Shown here: positions 45,332-55,331 of the stretch, in pieces
Layout of the letters: each line of letters begins with the position of its first letter
How positions within the stretch are numbered: position 1 is the first letter of the stretch
NCBI GenBank assembly: GCA_017633985.1
Contig: JAGBOF010000010.1
Coordinates: 62,001 to 126,000, forward strand
From: Bacteroidales bacterium
GTDB lineage: Bacteria > Bacteroidota > Bacteroidia > Bacteroidales > P3
Length of the DNA: 64,000 nt
Direction of reading: 5' to 3'
Program-made: the position numbers and the translations under genes
Notes under the pieces: model-generated
What the model was told of the DNA's origin: nothing
What the model saw: the letters and a program-made list of their open reading frames with translations, nothing else
Database searches by the model: none

Positions 45332-46420
45332 ATGGCAAAAGTACATATCTTTAACGCAGGTCCTTGCGTTTTACCGAAACAAGCAACTCAAGCAACAAGA
45401 GATGCTATCGAAAACTTTGACAATACAGGCGTAGGAGTATTGGAAATATCTCACCGTACTCCTGGTTGGGAAAGAATAATGAGCGAAACCGTTCAATTGT
45501 GGAGAGACCTTCTTCATATACCTGACAATTACAAGATTTTGTTTTTAGGCGGCGGTGCTTCAACTCAATTCTTTACCGTTCCTGCAAACTTGTTGAACAA
45601 AAAAGCTGCTTATTTGCAGACAGGTGTTTGGGCAAAGAAAGCTGCAAAAGAAGCTAAAATATTCGGAGAAACCCAAATAGTTGCTTCTTCTGAAGACAAA
45701 AACTATTCATATATCCCTAAAGGATATGAGATTCCTAAAGATGCTGACTATTTCCACATCACAACTAACAACACAATCTATGGTACCGAAATAAAATATG
45801 ACATGGATTGCCCTATTAATTTGGTTGCCGATATGTCTTCCGACATTATGTCACGTCCTGTTGATGTTTCAAAATATGCTCTTATCTACGGTGGTGCACA
45901 AAAGAACGTAGGCCCTGCAGGCGTTACTTTCGTTATCGTAAGAGAAGATGTTTTGGGTAAGATAACAGACCGTAAAAACCTTCCTGTTCTTCCAACAATG
46001 GTTGATTACAGAACACATATCGAAAAAGAATCAATGTTTAACACTCCTCCTGTAATTTCTATATTCGTTATGCACGAAACATTGAAATGGTTAAAGGAAA
46101 ACGGCGGTGTTGAATGGATTCAAAAACGCAATCAGGAAAAAGCTGACCTTCTTTACGGAGAAATCGACCGCAACAAGATGTTCGTAGGAACTGTTGAAAA
46201 AGAAGACCGCTCTTTGATGAACGTTTGCTTCGTTATGGCTAAAGGTTACGAAGACAAAGAAAAAGAATTTATGGAATTTGCAAAAGCTCACGGCATGATA
46301 GGTATCAAAGGTCACCGTTCAGTAGGCGGATTCCGTGCTTCTTTGTACAATGCCTGCGAACTTGAAGATGTTCAGGCTCTTGTTGATTGCATGAAAGAAT
46401 TTGAAGCAAAGAACGCTTAA
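45332..46420 (+). CDS. serC: phosphoserine aminotransferase
   Basis: PLP enzyme making phosphoserine from 3-phosphohydroxypyruvate. The 362-aa protein has [11 protein letters not shown] at the N-terminus, [11 protein letters not shown], the PLP Lys in [14 protein letters not shown] and [18 protein letters not shown] near the C-terminus. serA follows 14 bp downstream, giving a two-gene serine synthesis operon. Codon choice (many TTC/AAC/ATC near the C-terminal half) suggests strong expression. Confidence 0.97.
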   Translation: MAKVHIFNAGPCVLPKQATQATRDAIENFDNTGVGVLEISHRTPGWERIMSETVQLWRDLLHIPDNYKILFLGGGASTQFFTVPANLLNKKAAYLQTGVWAKKAAKEAKIFGETQIVASSEDKNYSYIPKGYEIPKDADYFHITTNNTIYGTEIKYDMDCPINLVADMSSDIMSRPVDVSKYALIYGGAQKNVGPAGVTFVIVREDVLGKITDRKNLPVLPTMVDYRTHIEKESMFNTPPVISIFVMHETLKWLKENGGVEWIQKRNQEKADLLYGEIDRNKMFVGTVEKEDRSLMNVCFVMAKGYEDKEKEFMEFAKAHGMIGIKGHRSVGGFRASLYNACELEDVQALVDCMKEFEAKNA

Positions 46421-46434
46421 TAAAGAATAAAGAA

Positions 46435-47355
46435 ATGACAAAAGTATTGGTTGCAACGGAAAAACCTTTTGCAAAAGTTGCCGTTGACGGAATAAGAGAA
46501 ATAGTAGAGAAAGCAGGATTTGAACTTGCATTGCTTGAAAAATATACGGACGTTAATGATTTGTATAAGGCAGTTGAAGATGCCGATGCATTGATCGTAC
46601 GTTCAGACAAAGTTACAAAGGAAGTTATCGACCACGCAAAGAATTTGAAAATCGTGGTACGTGCAGGTGCAGGATTTGACAATCTTGATTTGGAAGCATG
46701 TACAGCACACAACATCGTGGCAATGAATACTCCCGGACAGAATTCAAATGCCGTTGCAGAGTTGGCATTAGGCCTTATGATATATATGGCACGTACTAAT
46801 TTCACTCCTGTGGCAGGTACTGAATTGCAAGGCAAAAGAATAGGTATCCATGCATACGGTAATGTTGGCCGTCTTGTCGGAATGAAGGCTAAAGCATTGG
46901 GTATGGAAGTTATGGCATTGGATCCGTTTATTCCTGCAGAAAAGATTGAAGCAGACGGAGTTAAGGTTGCAAAGGACGTGAATGATTTGTATTCTTCATG
47001 CGATTACGTTTCACTTCACATACCTGCAAACGACCAAACAAAGAATTCCATCAATTACGAGTTGTTAAGCAAGATGCCGAAGGGTGCATGTTTGGTAAAC
47101 ACTGCAAGAAAAGAGGTTATCAATGAGGCTGATATGGCTAAATTGTTGGCTGAAAGAGAAGATTTCAGATATGTAACCGACATTGCTGCAACAAACGACG
47201 AGGAATTGAAGAAATTTGCACCGCGTTATTTCTCTACACCTAAAAAAATGGGTGCGCAGACAAAAGAAGCTAACGTTAATGCAGGTTTGGCAGCTGCACG
47301 TCAAATAGTTGATTTTATTTGCAACGGAGTTACCAAATTCCAAGTAAATAAATAA
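46435..47355 (+). CDS. serA: D-3-phosphoglycerate dehydrogenase
   Basis: First step of serine synthesis. The 306-aa protein is the short form without the C-terminal ACT regulatory domain. NAD-binding motif IGIHAYGNVGRLVG near residues 137-150; catalytic Arg in LIVRSDKVTKE and VRAGAGFDNL region, and TARKEVINEADMAKLL. The usual His-Glu catalytic dyad region is diverged (VTDIAATNDEE), as in other Bacteroidota homologues. It forms an operon with serC and ends in a strong terminator. Confidence 0.93.
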   Translation: MTKVLVATEKPFAKVAVDGIREIVEKAGFELALLEKYTDVNDLYKAVEDADALIVRSDKVTKEVIDHAKNLKIVVRAGAGFDNLDLEACTAHNIVAMNTPGQNSNAVAELALGLMIYMARTNFTPVAGTELQGKRIGIHAYGNVGRLVGMKAKALGMEVMALDPFIPAEKIEADGVKVAKDVNDLYSSCDYVSLHIPANDQTKNSINYELLSKMPKGACLVNTARKEVINEADMAKLLAEREDFRYVTDIAATNDEELKKFAPRYFSTPKKMGAQTKEANVNAGLAAARQIVDFICNGVTKFQVNK

Positions 47356-47375
47356 AATTCTTTTTTAAGAATTAT

Positions 47376-47433
47376 TCGGAAGTTTCATTTCAATAGACTG
47401 TTTTTCAATAAAACAGTTTGTTGAAGTGAAACT
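47376..47433 (+). terminator. serCA terminator
   Basis: AAGTTTCATTTCAA (47376-47389) pairs with TTGAAGTGAAACTT (47417-47430) with one wobble, and ACTGTTTT (47393-47400) with AAAACAGT (47406-47413) inside; TTT follows. Starts 20 bp after serA. Confidence 0.9.
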
Positions 47434-47604
47434 TTTTATTTGTCTGTCATAGGCAATTAATTCTTCTTTCTAAATTTACACCTGATAAATCATCCGTTAT
47501 TCCTTATATAATATACTGATAATTACAAATCTACAATAAGCGATAGGGGAGAATGGATATGTTTTTTCTCTGATATTAATGTAAGATTTTAATTTACTGA
47601 AAAA

Positions 47605-47735
47605 ACACACTATTTCCCTAAAAAAATCACGCTATTTTATTAAATTTTTACGCTGTTTTAATAAATTTTTATGGCGTATTAATAAATTTTTACGCCGTTT
47701 TATTCCAATGAAACGCCGTTTTAATTTATTTAAAT
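47605..47735. repeat. 21-bp array A11 (five or six units)
   Basis: Cores CGCTAT (47630), CGCTGT (47651), TGGCGT (47672), CGCCGT (47693) and CGCCGT (47714), exactly 21 bp apart, with a weak unit at 47609 (ACTATT). Separated by AATAAATTTTTA-type spacers. Confidence 0.9.
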
Positions 47736-47827
47736 ATTCATCAATTAATTGGGATCATTCAAATGATCTATCCAGATACTATTGTAATCATGAAGAATAT
47801 TTTTTAAACAAATTGATGCATCATATT

Positions 47828-47932
47828 AATTTTTTGAAACAATATATTAAATCATTGTAACGAAGTTTTAGATTATTGCAACGAAGTATTAAATCATTGG
47901 TACAGCGCATGAAATTATTGATACGACGTATA
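47828..47932. repeat. class-2 21-bp tandem repeat
   Basis: Units start at 47849, 47870, 47891 and 47912, each 21 bp: AAATCATTGTAACGAAGTTT-like, sharing ATTG and a central ACGAAGT/ACGACGT. A diverged unit may precede at 47828. The sequence differs from the ACGSCGT class but keeps the same period, and related units lie beside array A1 at 8299 and 8320. Confidence 0.75.
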
Positions 47933-48481
47933 AATGCTTTCATGCATATCAATATTTTGTTTTTTCTTACTTACATTTCAAAATTCTGAAATAATTTCCG
48001 CACAATATAATTTATTTAATTCTCCGCACGGAGTTCTGCAAATAATTTGTCAGCAACATTTTATACAGAAATCTGATAAGAATTCACCGTTTAAACACTT
48101 CATTTCTTTAAAACCAAATTACAACATAATGACAATTATGTAAACTAAATATTTTTATTGAATTTATAGAACGGAATACCTACTACTATATTTTATGCAC
48201 TCTGTTAGTATATATATTCCTGGCATTTTTAATGCAATATTGCACAAATTTTTCGTTCACCACACAGCATTTTTTTATTACACAAAGTCTTATGTTTTCT
48301 TTTCTGTGTATCAAAGCCTAATCTTGACACACTTTCTGTTTTTTCTATCCGTGAATCCTTGATTTGATACACATCTGTTTTATTTTTTGTTTATTAATCA
48401 CAGTCTGATCATATGGCCGCCTTCCTTTATCTGTCCATTAATTCTTTCATTCAATCACACCTTAACCAATTATCTGCCAAC

Positions 48482-48510
48482 AAAAAAACCGCCTGCAATT
48501 TGCAAACGGT
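48482..48510 (-). terminator. terminator of the TPR gene
   Basis: Minus-strand ACCGTTTGCA and TGCAGGCGGT form a 10-bp stem with two wobbles and a 3-nt loop, followed by TTTTTTT. Lies 34 bp after the TPR stop codon. Confidence 0.85.
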
Positions 48511-48543
48511 CTTCATTTTGAAAAAAAACAAATCAAAACAACT

Positions 48544-49782
48544 CTATTTCTTTAACAATTTATCCAATCTTGCACTGACATCCTTCAACTGCGTATTGTA
48601 TTCCTGTTTCTTGGCCGCATCCACGGTAGCACTGCCGCCCAAACGTGAATATATCGTCTTCAATGCTTTTAATGAATTGAAGTCATCATCCTTGATTTTC
48701 AACGCATTCTGGAAGTGAGGAATTGCTTTCTCGAAATATGAAAACGATTCGGCAATTTTCTTATCATATGCTTCCTGTTCCTCTGGCGGAATGTTGTTTG
48801 CCTCCGTAATCAAATCCACTGCTTTATTGAAGTTTGCAAGTCCTATTCCTCTGTGTGCCTCCAACTGATTGTTGTTGATTGCCAAAGATTTCGTATACAA
48901 TTCCGTTGCCTTCTCGGTCGCACTCTGATCTACGTAAATACCTGCAATTGAATTCAATGTCCTTACGTCATTCTGTCCGTTTGCCAACAAATCTTCCAAT
49001 ATCTTATCAGCTTCCTGCGGCTGTTTTGCCCAAAGATATGCCGAAGCCAACGAAGATTTCATTATAACGTTGTTTTCCGGATTGTTTGCCGTCATTTTAA
49101 CGCCTTTTTTCAATGCGTTTATTGCCTTCGTCGTATCCCCTGCCTGCTTATTTGCTGCATAGATTTTCAAATATACGTCGGCTTTGTCGGTATTCAATTT
49201 TGCCATCTCCCTGTACAATGCCAATTCCTTATCAGATTGTTTCAACATTCTGTAACAGTCTGCTTCGTAATACATTGCATCCATAACAACATCATTATGA
49301 TGTGCCACCTGCGCATCCTCTATAACCTTTTTGAACATCTCCGATGCTTTTGCATAATCACCCGCATTGTAAGTATTTCCTGCATACATGAACTCATAAC
49401 CGCACAAAACCTTTAACGCATCTATCGAAGATTGTGCAAATTCATGCGTACCTTCCTTATCCTCTATTTCCAAACATTTTCTCAAGCTGGCTATACCCGT
49501 AGCGCACAATTCCTCAACAGGCGTATCAATCTTCTGTTTTTTAAACAATTTAGGATTGTTATTCGAAGCATCCACCAACTGCGCGTAGATAAGACCCGCA
49601 TAATTCCATGTCTTTGCCTCGTTCATCGTCTTTTCGTTAAGACATGCTTCGTCAATATTTTTCTTTGCGTTTGCCAATCTCTCATTCTTCATGTCAGAAT
49701 AAGCACTCTGGACTTTCATCGATTGAGCCGAAGCCCCGAATGTTGCAGCCAATGCAACAGCCAAAACTATACTCTTTTTCAT
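48544..49782 (-). CDS. secreted TPR-repeat protein
   Basis: A 412-aa protein with signal peptide ending FGASAQ. The body is helical and contains several TPR-like repeats (for example ASEMFKKVIEDAQVAHHNDV, ADVYLKIYAANKQAGDTTKA, ATELYTKSLAINNNQLEAHR). Likely a periplasmic scaffold; the partner is unknown. It lies 24 bp downstream of gyrA on the same strand, so it is probably cotranscribed. It ends in an intrinsic terminator. Confidence 0.82.
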   Translation of the reverse strand: MKKSIVLAVALAATFGASAQSMKVQSAYSDMKNERLANAKKNIDEACLNEKTMNEAKTWNYAGLIYAQLVDASNNNPKLFKKQKIDTPVEELCATGIASLRKCLEIEDKEGTHEFAQSSIDALKVLCGYEFMYAGNTYNAGDYAKASEMFKKVIEDAQVAHHNDVVMDAMYYEADCYRMLKQSDKELALYREMAKLNTDKADVYLKIYAANKQAGDTTKAINALKKGVKMTANNPENNVIMKSSLASAYLWAKQPQEADKILEDLLANGQNDVRTLNSIAGIYVDQSATEKATELYTKSLAINNNQLEAHRGIGLANFNKAVDLITEANNIPPEEQEAYDKKIAESFSYFEKAIPHFQNALKIKDDDFNSLKALKTIYSRLGGSATVDAAKKQEYNTQLKDVSARLDKLLKK

Positions 49783-49806
49783 TGCTCTTTTTATTTTTTA
49801 AGTTTT

Positions 49807-52329
49807 TTATTCTGTCATACCCTCATGATCGCCGCCGGCGGAACCTTCATTCTCCTGATTAAGTGCATCCTCCCCTTCCGTAACTTCCTCATGCTGCACC
49901 TTGGTTACCGAAGCAATCACGTCTTTCTTCTTCAAATTTATCAATCTGACGCCTTGTGTAGCCCTGCCCATAACACGCAATGTATTGACAGCCAAACGTA
50001 TCGTTATTCCCGAACGGTTCATTATCATAAGGTCGTCATCATCGGTTACATCCTTTATAGCAATAAGTGTACCCGTTTTATCAGTTATGTTAATTGTTTT
50101 TACACCTTTTGTACCTCTGTTGGTTTTGCGGTACTCCTCGCTGTCACTGCGTTTGCCGTATCCGTTTTGCGAAACAACCATGATGTTTCTGCTCATGTCG
50201 TTCATACAAACCATGCCGATAACTCCGTCATCCTCACCTGCTAACGTAACGGCTTTAACACCCGATGCACCCCTTCCCATAGGACGGATAAGTTCTTCGT
50301 TGAACCTTACGCATCTTCCGGCTTTGGTACCTATATATATTTCGTTCTTACCGTCAGTCAGTTTAGCCTCAAGCAATTCGTCGTTTTCGCGTATTGTTAA
50401 AGCGATTATTCCCTTGGTTCTCGGACGTGAATAAGCCTCAAGCGAAGTTTTCTTGATTATTCCGTTTTTCGTGCAAAGTATTATGTAATTGTTGTTTACG
50501 TAATCTTCGTTCTTCAAATCACCCGTATTGACAAATGCCTTGATCTTCTCCCCTTCTTCTATTTGAAGCATGTTCTGTATCGCACGTCCTTTGGAGGTCT
50601 TATTGCCTTCAGGTATTTCGTAAACACGCATCCAATGCACTTTTCCTTTATCGGTGAACATCAGCAGATAATCGTGCGTCGATGCTATATAAATATGTTC
50701 TATGAAATCGCCGTCCCTGGTTACCGAGCCCTTGGAACCCATTCCGCCGCGGTTCTGCGTCTTGTATTCAGTCAAAGACGTACGTTTGATATATCCCAAA
50801 TGCGAAACCGAAATAACCACTTCCTCGTTTGCAATCATATCTTCGATCACAAAATCTTTGGAAGAATACTCTATCTCGCTTCTTCTTTCGTCGCCGTATT
50901 TTTCTTTTATTGCCGTAAGCTCGTCTTTTACCACCTGCATCAAAACATTCACGTCGGAAAGTATTTCCTTGCAACGGTTGATAAATTCGGACAATCTGTT
51001 GTGTTCGTCCTCCAATTTCTCACGTTCCAAGCCCGTCAATTGTCTTAAACGCATTTCCACAATGGCAGACGCCTGAATGTCGGTAAACTGCCATCTTTCG
51101 ATCATCGTATCCTTTGCCGCCTGAACCGTCTGTGAAGAACGTATCACGTTGATAATCTCATCGATAATGTCCAATGCTTTAAGCAATCCTTCAACTATAT
51201 GCTGACGCTCTTCCGCTTTCTTAAGTTCATAACGGGTTCTGCGTTCTACGACCTCTTTTCTGTGTTCAACGAAATTGTATATTATGTCTTTAAGCGTAAG
51301 AAGTTTCGGTCTGCCTTTGACAAGGGCTATATTATTGATTGAAAACGAGGACTGCAACTCGCTGTATTGGTACAACTTATTAAGCACTACCCTGCTTATT
51401 GCATCCTTTTTCAATTTGTATACGATACGTATTCCGTCCTTATTACTTTCGTCCTTTATCTGTGCAATGCCTTCTATCTTTTTGTCGTTTACCAGCTCGG
51501 CCTGATGGTGAATCATATCACTTTTGCACACTTCGTAAGGAATGGAAGTAACCACTATTTGCTCCCTGTCGTTTCTATCGTCATGCTCAATGGTCGCATG
51601 TGCCCTTATGACTACCCTTCCGCGGCCTGTATTGTAAGCATCTTTGACTCCGTCATAACCGTAGATAACGCCGCCCGTAGGAAAATCAGGGGCTTTTATG
51701 TATTGCATCAATTCGTCTGTGGTTATGTCATTATTATCTATATAGGCAATAATACCGTCGATACTTTCGCTCAAATTGTGCGGAGCCATGTTTGTGGCCA
51801 TACCCACCGCTATACCGTTGGCACCGTTGACCAAAAGATTGGGTATTCTTGTAGGCAAAACAACGGGTTCTTTCAACGAATCGTCGAAATTGTTCTGAAA
51901 ATCAACCGTATCTTTATCTATATCCTGCAACAGTTCCGATGCTATTTTGGACATTCTGGCTTCGGTGTAACGCATTGCTGCAGGCGGATCGTTGTCCACC
52001 GAACCGAAATTACCCTGTCCGTCCACCAATGGGTAACGCAGCGCCCATTTCTGTGCCAAACGTACCAAAGCACCGTAAACGGAAGAATCGCCGTGCGGAT
52101 GGTATTTACCCAATACATCACCCACTATTCTGGCAGATTTCTTGTGTTTAGTATTGTAAGTCATTCCCATATCGCCCATTGCGAACATTATACGGCGTTG
52201 TACGGGCTTCATTCCGTCCCTTGCGTCAGGCAACGCCCTTGCAACGATTACGCTCATTGCATAGTCGATATAGGCTTGTTTCATTTGGGTCTCTATATCA
52301 ACCCGTTGTATTCTTTCGTTTTCTTCCAT
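49807..52329 (-). CDS. gyrA: DNA gyrase subunit A
   Basis: Type II topoisomerase subunit that cuts and rejoins DNA. 840 aa from the ATG at 52329 ([20 protein letters not shown]). An upstream extension of 25 codons crosses the promoter (52349-52357) and is rejected. The catalytic Tyr is in [10 protein letters not shown], and the quinolone region shows [15 protein letters not shown]. The C-terminal beta-pinwheel contains the gyrase box [10 protein letters not shown], which supports GyrA rather than ParC. The acidic C-terminal tail is usual. Confidence 0.97.
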   Translation of the reverse strand: MEENERIQRVDIETQMKQAYIDYAMSVIVARALPDARDGMKPVQRRIMFAMGDMGMTYNTKHKKSARIVGDVLGKYHPHGDSSVYGALVRLAQKWALRYPLVDGQGNFGSVDNDPPAAMRYTEARMSKIASELLQDIDKDTVDFQNNFDDSLKEPVVLPTRIPNLLVNGANGIAVGMATNMAPHNLSESIDGIIAYIDNNDITTDELMQYIKAPDFPTGGVIYGYDGVKDAYNTGRGRVVIRAHATIEHDDRNDREQIVVTSIPYEVCKSDMIHHQAELVNDKKIEGIAQIKDESNKDGIRIVYKLKKDAISRVVLNKLYQYSELQSSFSINNIALVKGRPKLLTLKDIIYNFVEHRKEVVERRTRYELKKAEERQHIVEGLLKALDIIDEIINVIRSSQTVQAAKDTMIERWQFTDIQASAIVEMRLRQLTGLEREKLEDEHNRLSEFINRCKEILSDVNVLMQVVKDELTAIKEKYGDERRSEIEYSSKDFVIEDMIANEEVVISVSHLGYIKRTSLTEYKTQNRGGMGSKGSVTRDGDFIEHIYIASTHDYLLMFTDKGKVHWMRVYEIPEGNKTSKGRAIQNMLQIEEGEKIKAFVNTGDLKNEDYVNNNYIILCTKNGIIKKTSLEAYSRPRTKGIIALTIRENDELLEAKLTDGKNEIYIGTKAGRCVRFNEELIRPMGRGASGVKAVTLAGEDDGVIGMVCMNDMSRNIMVVSQNGYGKRSDSEEYRKTNRGTKGVKTINITDKTGTLIAIKDVTDDDDLMIMNRSGITIRLAVNTLRVMGRATQGVRLINLKKKDVIASVTKVQHEEVTEGEDALNQENEGSAGGDHEGMTE

Positions 52330-52348
52330 AGCCTTATTAAAATAATGT

Positions 52349-52357
52349 GCAAAGATA
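52349..52357 (-). promoter_or_regulatory. gyrA promoter -7 box
   Basis: Minus-strand TATCTTTGC, 20 bp before the gyrA ATG. Array A12 lies upstream of it, outside the transcript. Confidence 0.65.
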
Positions 52358-52404
52358 CGAAAATTTTCCGACCCGCCAATGATTTTAACCATGATTTTTT
52401 TCAA

Positions 52405-52500
52405 AAAACAAGGCGTTTTAATAAATTTTTACGCCGTTTCAAGAAATTTTTACGGCGTTAAAATATTTTTTTACGGCGTTAAAATTTTTCAAGCCGTTTT
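52405..52500. repeat. 21-bp array A12
   Basis: Cores AGGCGT (52411), CGCCGT (52432), CGGCGT (52453) and CGGCGT (52474), each 21 bp apart, and a final AGCCGT at 52492 out of phase. In the divergent gyrA / small membrane protein spacer. Confidence 0.88.
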
Positions 52501-52591
52501 TCGCTCTGAATTTTTTTCGAACCTCAAAAGTACAAAAAACGCTCAAAAAAATATTTCGTTGTGTATCAGTGTTTTAGAATTTTACTTAAAA

Positions 52592-52698
52592 ACGTCCGTC
52601 CGTCCAAACATATATAAATGGACGGACGTACGAAATTTTAACAGGAGATGGAAGTAGTATATTTGAATATATATACTACTCCCACTCCCTCAACTGTT
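52592..52698. other. two consecutive hairpins upstream of the mutL operon
   Basis: Hairpin 1: ACGTCCGTCC (52592-52601) with GGACGGACGT (52620-52629), including a GTCC triplication. Hairpin 2: AACAG (52640-52644) with CTGTT (52694-52698), GGAG with CTCC, and AGTAGTATAT with ATATACTACT. Neither overlaps a coding region in the 587-bp spacer 52330-52916. The function is unknown; a small RNA or terminator is possible. Confidence 0.5.
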
Positions 52699-52889
52699 AA
52701 TTTCCCGTCCCTACTGTACGGTTTTTACTCTTTGATAGATATTTCAACTCTGACAGGAAATTTCTGCGGCTGATAAACTGCGGAAAAACAAAACTTTGAG
52801 CCAATGAAATTAAAGCAAAAATTTAACTTTTTTTGAGACAAAAACACAAAAACGCTTACGGAAAATTGTTTTAATTGACGGAAAAATAC

Positions 52890-52897
52890 TATTTTTG
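52890..52897 (+). promoter_or_regulatory. promoter -7 box of the mutL operon
   Basis: TATTTTTG with TTG 21 bp upstream (52866-52868), 20 bp before the ATG at 52917. Confidence 0.65.
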
Positions 52898-52916
52898 CAA
52901 CAAAAATTTTACGAAA

Positions 52917-53189
52917 ATGGGAATAGTGTTCACAGTCCGTAAACCACGGCAATTCAACTACAAACCGCGGTTTTACGATCCGAAAAAAGACGAATTGGAG
53001 CAGCTGAAAGCCAAATACGGCCCTATCGGCGAGAGTTACAACCGCAAAATCAGTTTCCGTAAGGCTATGGAAGACAAAAAGGAAAAGAAGATTTCGAAAC
53101 CTTTTCCTATGACGAAAATTCTGTTAGGAGCCTGTATCATAGTGGCTTTGCTGTATTTTTTAATCTCTTTTGTGGAAAAATGGCAATAA
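52917..53189 (+). CDS. small membrane protein upstream of mutL
   Basis: A 90-aa protein from the ATG at 52917 (MGIVFTVRKPRQFNYKPRFY); a TTG start at 52875 would lie upstream of the -7 box. Residues 1-60 are strongly basic and one C-terminal TM helix spans about 66-85 (ILLGACIIVALLYFLISFV). Similar small proteins precede mutL in other Bacteroidales. It overlaps mutL by 10 bp. Function unknown. Confidence 0.75.
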   Translation: MGIVFTVRKPRQFNYKPRFYDPKKDELEQLKAKYGPIGESYNRKISFRKAMEDKKEKKISKPFPMTKILLGACIIVALLYFLISFVEKWQ

Positions 53190-54937
53190 ACGTTCTGCCC
53201 GAAAATATAGCCAATCAAATAGCGGCGGGAGAAGTCATAAACCGCCCTGCAAGTGTTGTTAAAGAGTTGATAGAAAACGCAGTGGATGCAGGTAGTTCAA
53301 GCATCACTTTAATAGTCAAAGATGCGGGAAGAACGCTTGTGGAGGTTATGGACAACGGCTGCGGAATGGACGAAGAGGATGCTCAAAAATGCTTTCTTGC
53401 GCATGCAACGAGCAAGATAAGCAGCGAAAGCGATTTAAGGAACCTGACCACTATGGGATTCCGCGGCGAAGCCCTTGCTTCGGTTGCCGCCATTGCACAG
53501 GTGGAACTACGTACAAAACAGGAAGATGAGCAACTTGCCAATGAGATTATCATCGAGGGCGGAGACATCAAATCGGTGAGCAAAACCACCTCGCCTAAAG
53601 GCACGGATATCAAGGTAAAAAACATTTTTTTTAACGTTCCTGCACGGCGTAATTTCCTCAAAAGCGACAGTGTGGAAGCGGGGCATATCAACGATGCATT
53701 CGTCCGCATTGCTTTAATCAATCCGCAAATTGCTTTCACTTATATCAAAGACGGTGTAACCGTTTATAAATTAGACAAATCCACGTTTAAAAAGCGTATA
53801 ACGGATATTTTCGGCAGCAGTTTTAATAAAAATCTTTTAGAAATTAAAGAAAAGATTGATTTAGTAGAGATTACGGGATTTATTTCAACAATAGATTTAA
53901 CTAAAAAGAGCAAGAACTATCAGTACTTCTTCGTCAATAACCGTTATATGAAAAGTCCGTACTTTGCCAATGCGGTTGAACGGGCTTATTCTTCGCTTAT
54001 TCCGCCGAAGACTTATCCTTGCTTTTTCATTCATTTACAGGTCAATCCCAAGGACATAGACGTGAATATCCATCCGACCAAAACGGAGGTTAAATTCATT
54101 GACGATAAGATTATATATTCAGTATTGAACGCCGTGGTAAGAAAGGCGTTAGGTCAATTTACTTCAAGCAATACTTTAAGTTTTGAAAAACCGCAGATGG
54201 ATTTCCCTGCGTATGACAAAAACTATGTTCCCAAACAGCCTAAACTGAACTATAACAGCAGTTTCAATCCGTTTGCGGCGCAGAACGCCAATCCGTCGTT
54301 TGATTTCTCCTCTGCGGTCAATAAAGTCAAGGTTCAGACCGAGATTTCCTTTAATAACGACAATATTCCGCCTGTTGAGCAGATACAAAACAGCAGCCCT
54401 CTGGCGCAAAAACAAATGTTTCAATTTTTAAATAAATACATTGTTTATCAGTCTGATAACTCCATTTACTTAATCCATCAGTTTAATGCTTCGAAGAAAG
54501 TAATTTATGAATACCTGCAGGGCAAAATTTCGATAATTCTGCCGAAAGAAAAATTGCTTCTGCCCTACACCCATAAGTTTGCTTCTTCCGAAATCATTTC
54601 CTTGCAATCCAAGGCGGAATTGCTGCGCAGTATCGGCTTTGAATTCACTGTCAATGAAGACAATAGCGTAGATTTCACGTTTATGCCTAAGGACATGACT
54701 ACGCTTAACGCCATGAATTTGGTAAACGAAGTGATTGACGAGTCCGTAAGCGATGACGACAAGCCACTATTGATTGCTGACATTTTGGCAGTACAATCCG
54801 GTAAAGTATTGTCGCAAAGTGATATGACAAGTTTAGTTAATCAATTACTTCAATGCGATAACCCGGAGTTTTTACCACTGAACGAAAGAGTATTTTTACG
54901 TTTAGACAACACCTTTTTAAACAAATTCTTCTTCTGA
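53180..54937 (+). CDS. mutL: DNA mismatch repair protein MutL
   Basis: Links MutS mismatch recognition to strand incision. The N-terminal GHKL ATPase has NQIAAGEVINRPASVVKELI, VMDNGCGMDEED, HATSKI and TMGFRGEALASVA; the C-terminal dimerisation domain is recognisable (PLAQKQMFQFLNKYIVYQ). The QXHAXXE endonuclease metal motif appears altered (HQFNASKKVIYE at the usual place) and the CPHGRP motif is absent, so nuclease activity is uncertain. Length 585 aa is near normal. Confidence 0.95.
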   Translation: MAINVLPENIANQIAAGEVINRPASVVKELIENAVDAGSSSITLIVKDAGRTLVEVMDNGCGMDEEDAQKCFLAHATSKISSESDLRNLTTMGFRGEALASVAAIAQVELRTKQEDEQLANEIIIEGGDIKSVSKTTSPKGTDIKVKNIFFNVPARRNFLKSDSVEAGHINDAFVRIALINPQIAFTYIKDGVTVYKLDKSTFKKRITDIFGSSFNKNLLEIKEKIDLVEITGFISTIDLTKKSKNYQYFFVNNRYMKSPYFANAVERAYSSLIPPKTYPCFFIHLQVNPKDIDVNIHPTKTEVKFIDDKIIYSVLNAVVRKALGQFTSSNTLSFEKPQMDFPAYDKNYVPKQPKLNYNSSFNPFAAQNANPSFDFSSAVNKVKVQTEISFNNDNIPPVEQIQNSSPLAQKQMFQFLNKYIVYQSDNSIYLIHQFNASKKVIYEYLQGKISIILPKEKLLLPYTHKFASSEIISLQSKAELLRSIGFEFTVNEDNSVDFTFMPKDMTTLNAMNLVNEVIDESVSDDDKPLLIADILAVQSGKVLSQSDMTSLVNQLLQCDNPEFLPLNERVFLRLDNTFLNKFFF

Positions 54938-55331
54938 TATGAAAAAGATAAAATAAATTAACAATAAACTGCAAAGATTATTGCTATTCTCTGCCGTTTC
55001 ATTTTAATTTAGTCTGTTATTATATCTGGGGACAATTTGTCCCTATGTGAGATTTTAAACAAGTCTAATTTCCGTAAATTATTGTGTGTTAAGTTAAAAA
55101 TAAAGTGGCGTTTCGTTGCCACGAAACACCACTTCGTCAGATTCTTTTCGGAAAACAATCTCACCAAACGCCGTTTTATTCAGAAAACTTGTTATTTGAC
55201 AGTTTTGTCTTGGTTCTGCATTATTCTCAAATCAACAAATTTTCAATAAAAATGACAAATTTCAGACAAGAAGAAATAACTTTAAATTCTGTAACTTTGT
55301 AAAAAAGTTGGATAATGTATTAACAACTTAC
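54938..55331. other. intergenic region with one hairpin
   Basis: A 394-bp spacer between mutL and the accessory island. AAGTGGCGTTTCGT (55103-55116) and ACGAAACACCACTT (55121-55134) form a 14-bp stem with one mismatch and loop TGCC. No gene is supported; a 70-codon frame at 55037-55249 has no recognisable features. Confidence 0.55.

Larger units (their letters stand above)
47356..48543. other. 1.2-kb gene-free convergent region
   Basis: Lies between serA (plus) and the TPR gene (minus). Contents from left to right: serA terminator (47376-47433), array A11 (47605-47735), class-2 21-bp repeats (47828-47932) and the TPR gene terminator (48482-48510). The remaining part (47936-48480) is A/T-rich; a 69-codon frame at 47934-48143 has no supporting feature and is not called. 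Confidence 0.7.

Noticed and set aside
47934..48143. 69-aa plus-strand ORF in the serA-TPR gap
   Set aside because: A/T-rich, starts within the class-2 repeat, has no promoter or recognisable motif, and its composition is that of non-coding DNA.
55037..55249. 70-aa ORF downstream of mutL
   Set aside because: It runs through the 14-bp hairpin at 55103-55134 and shows no protein features.
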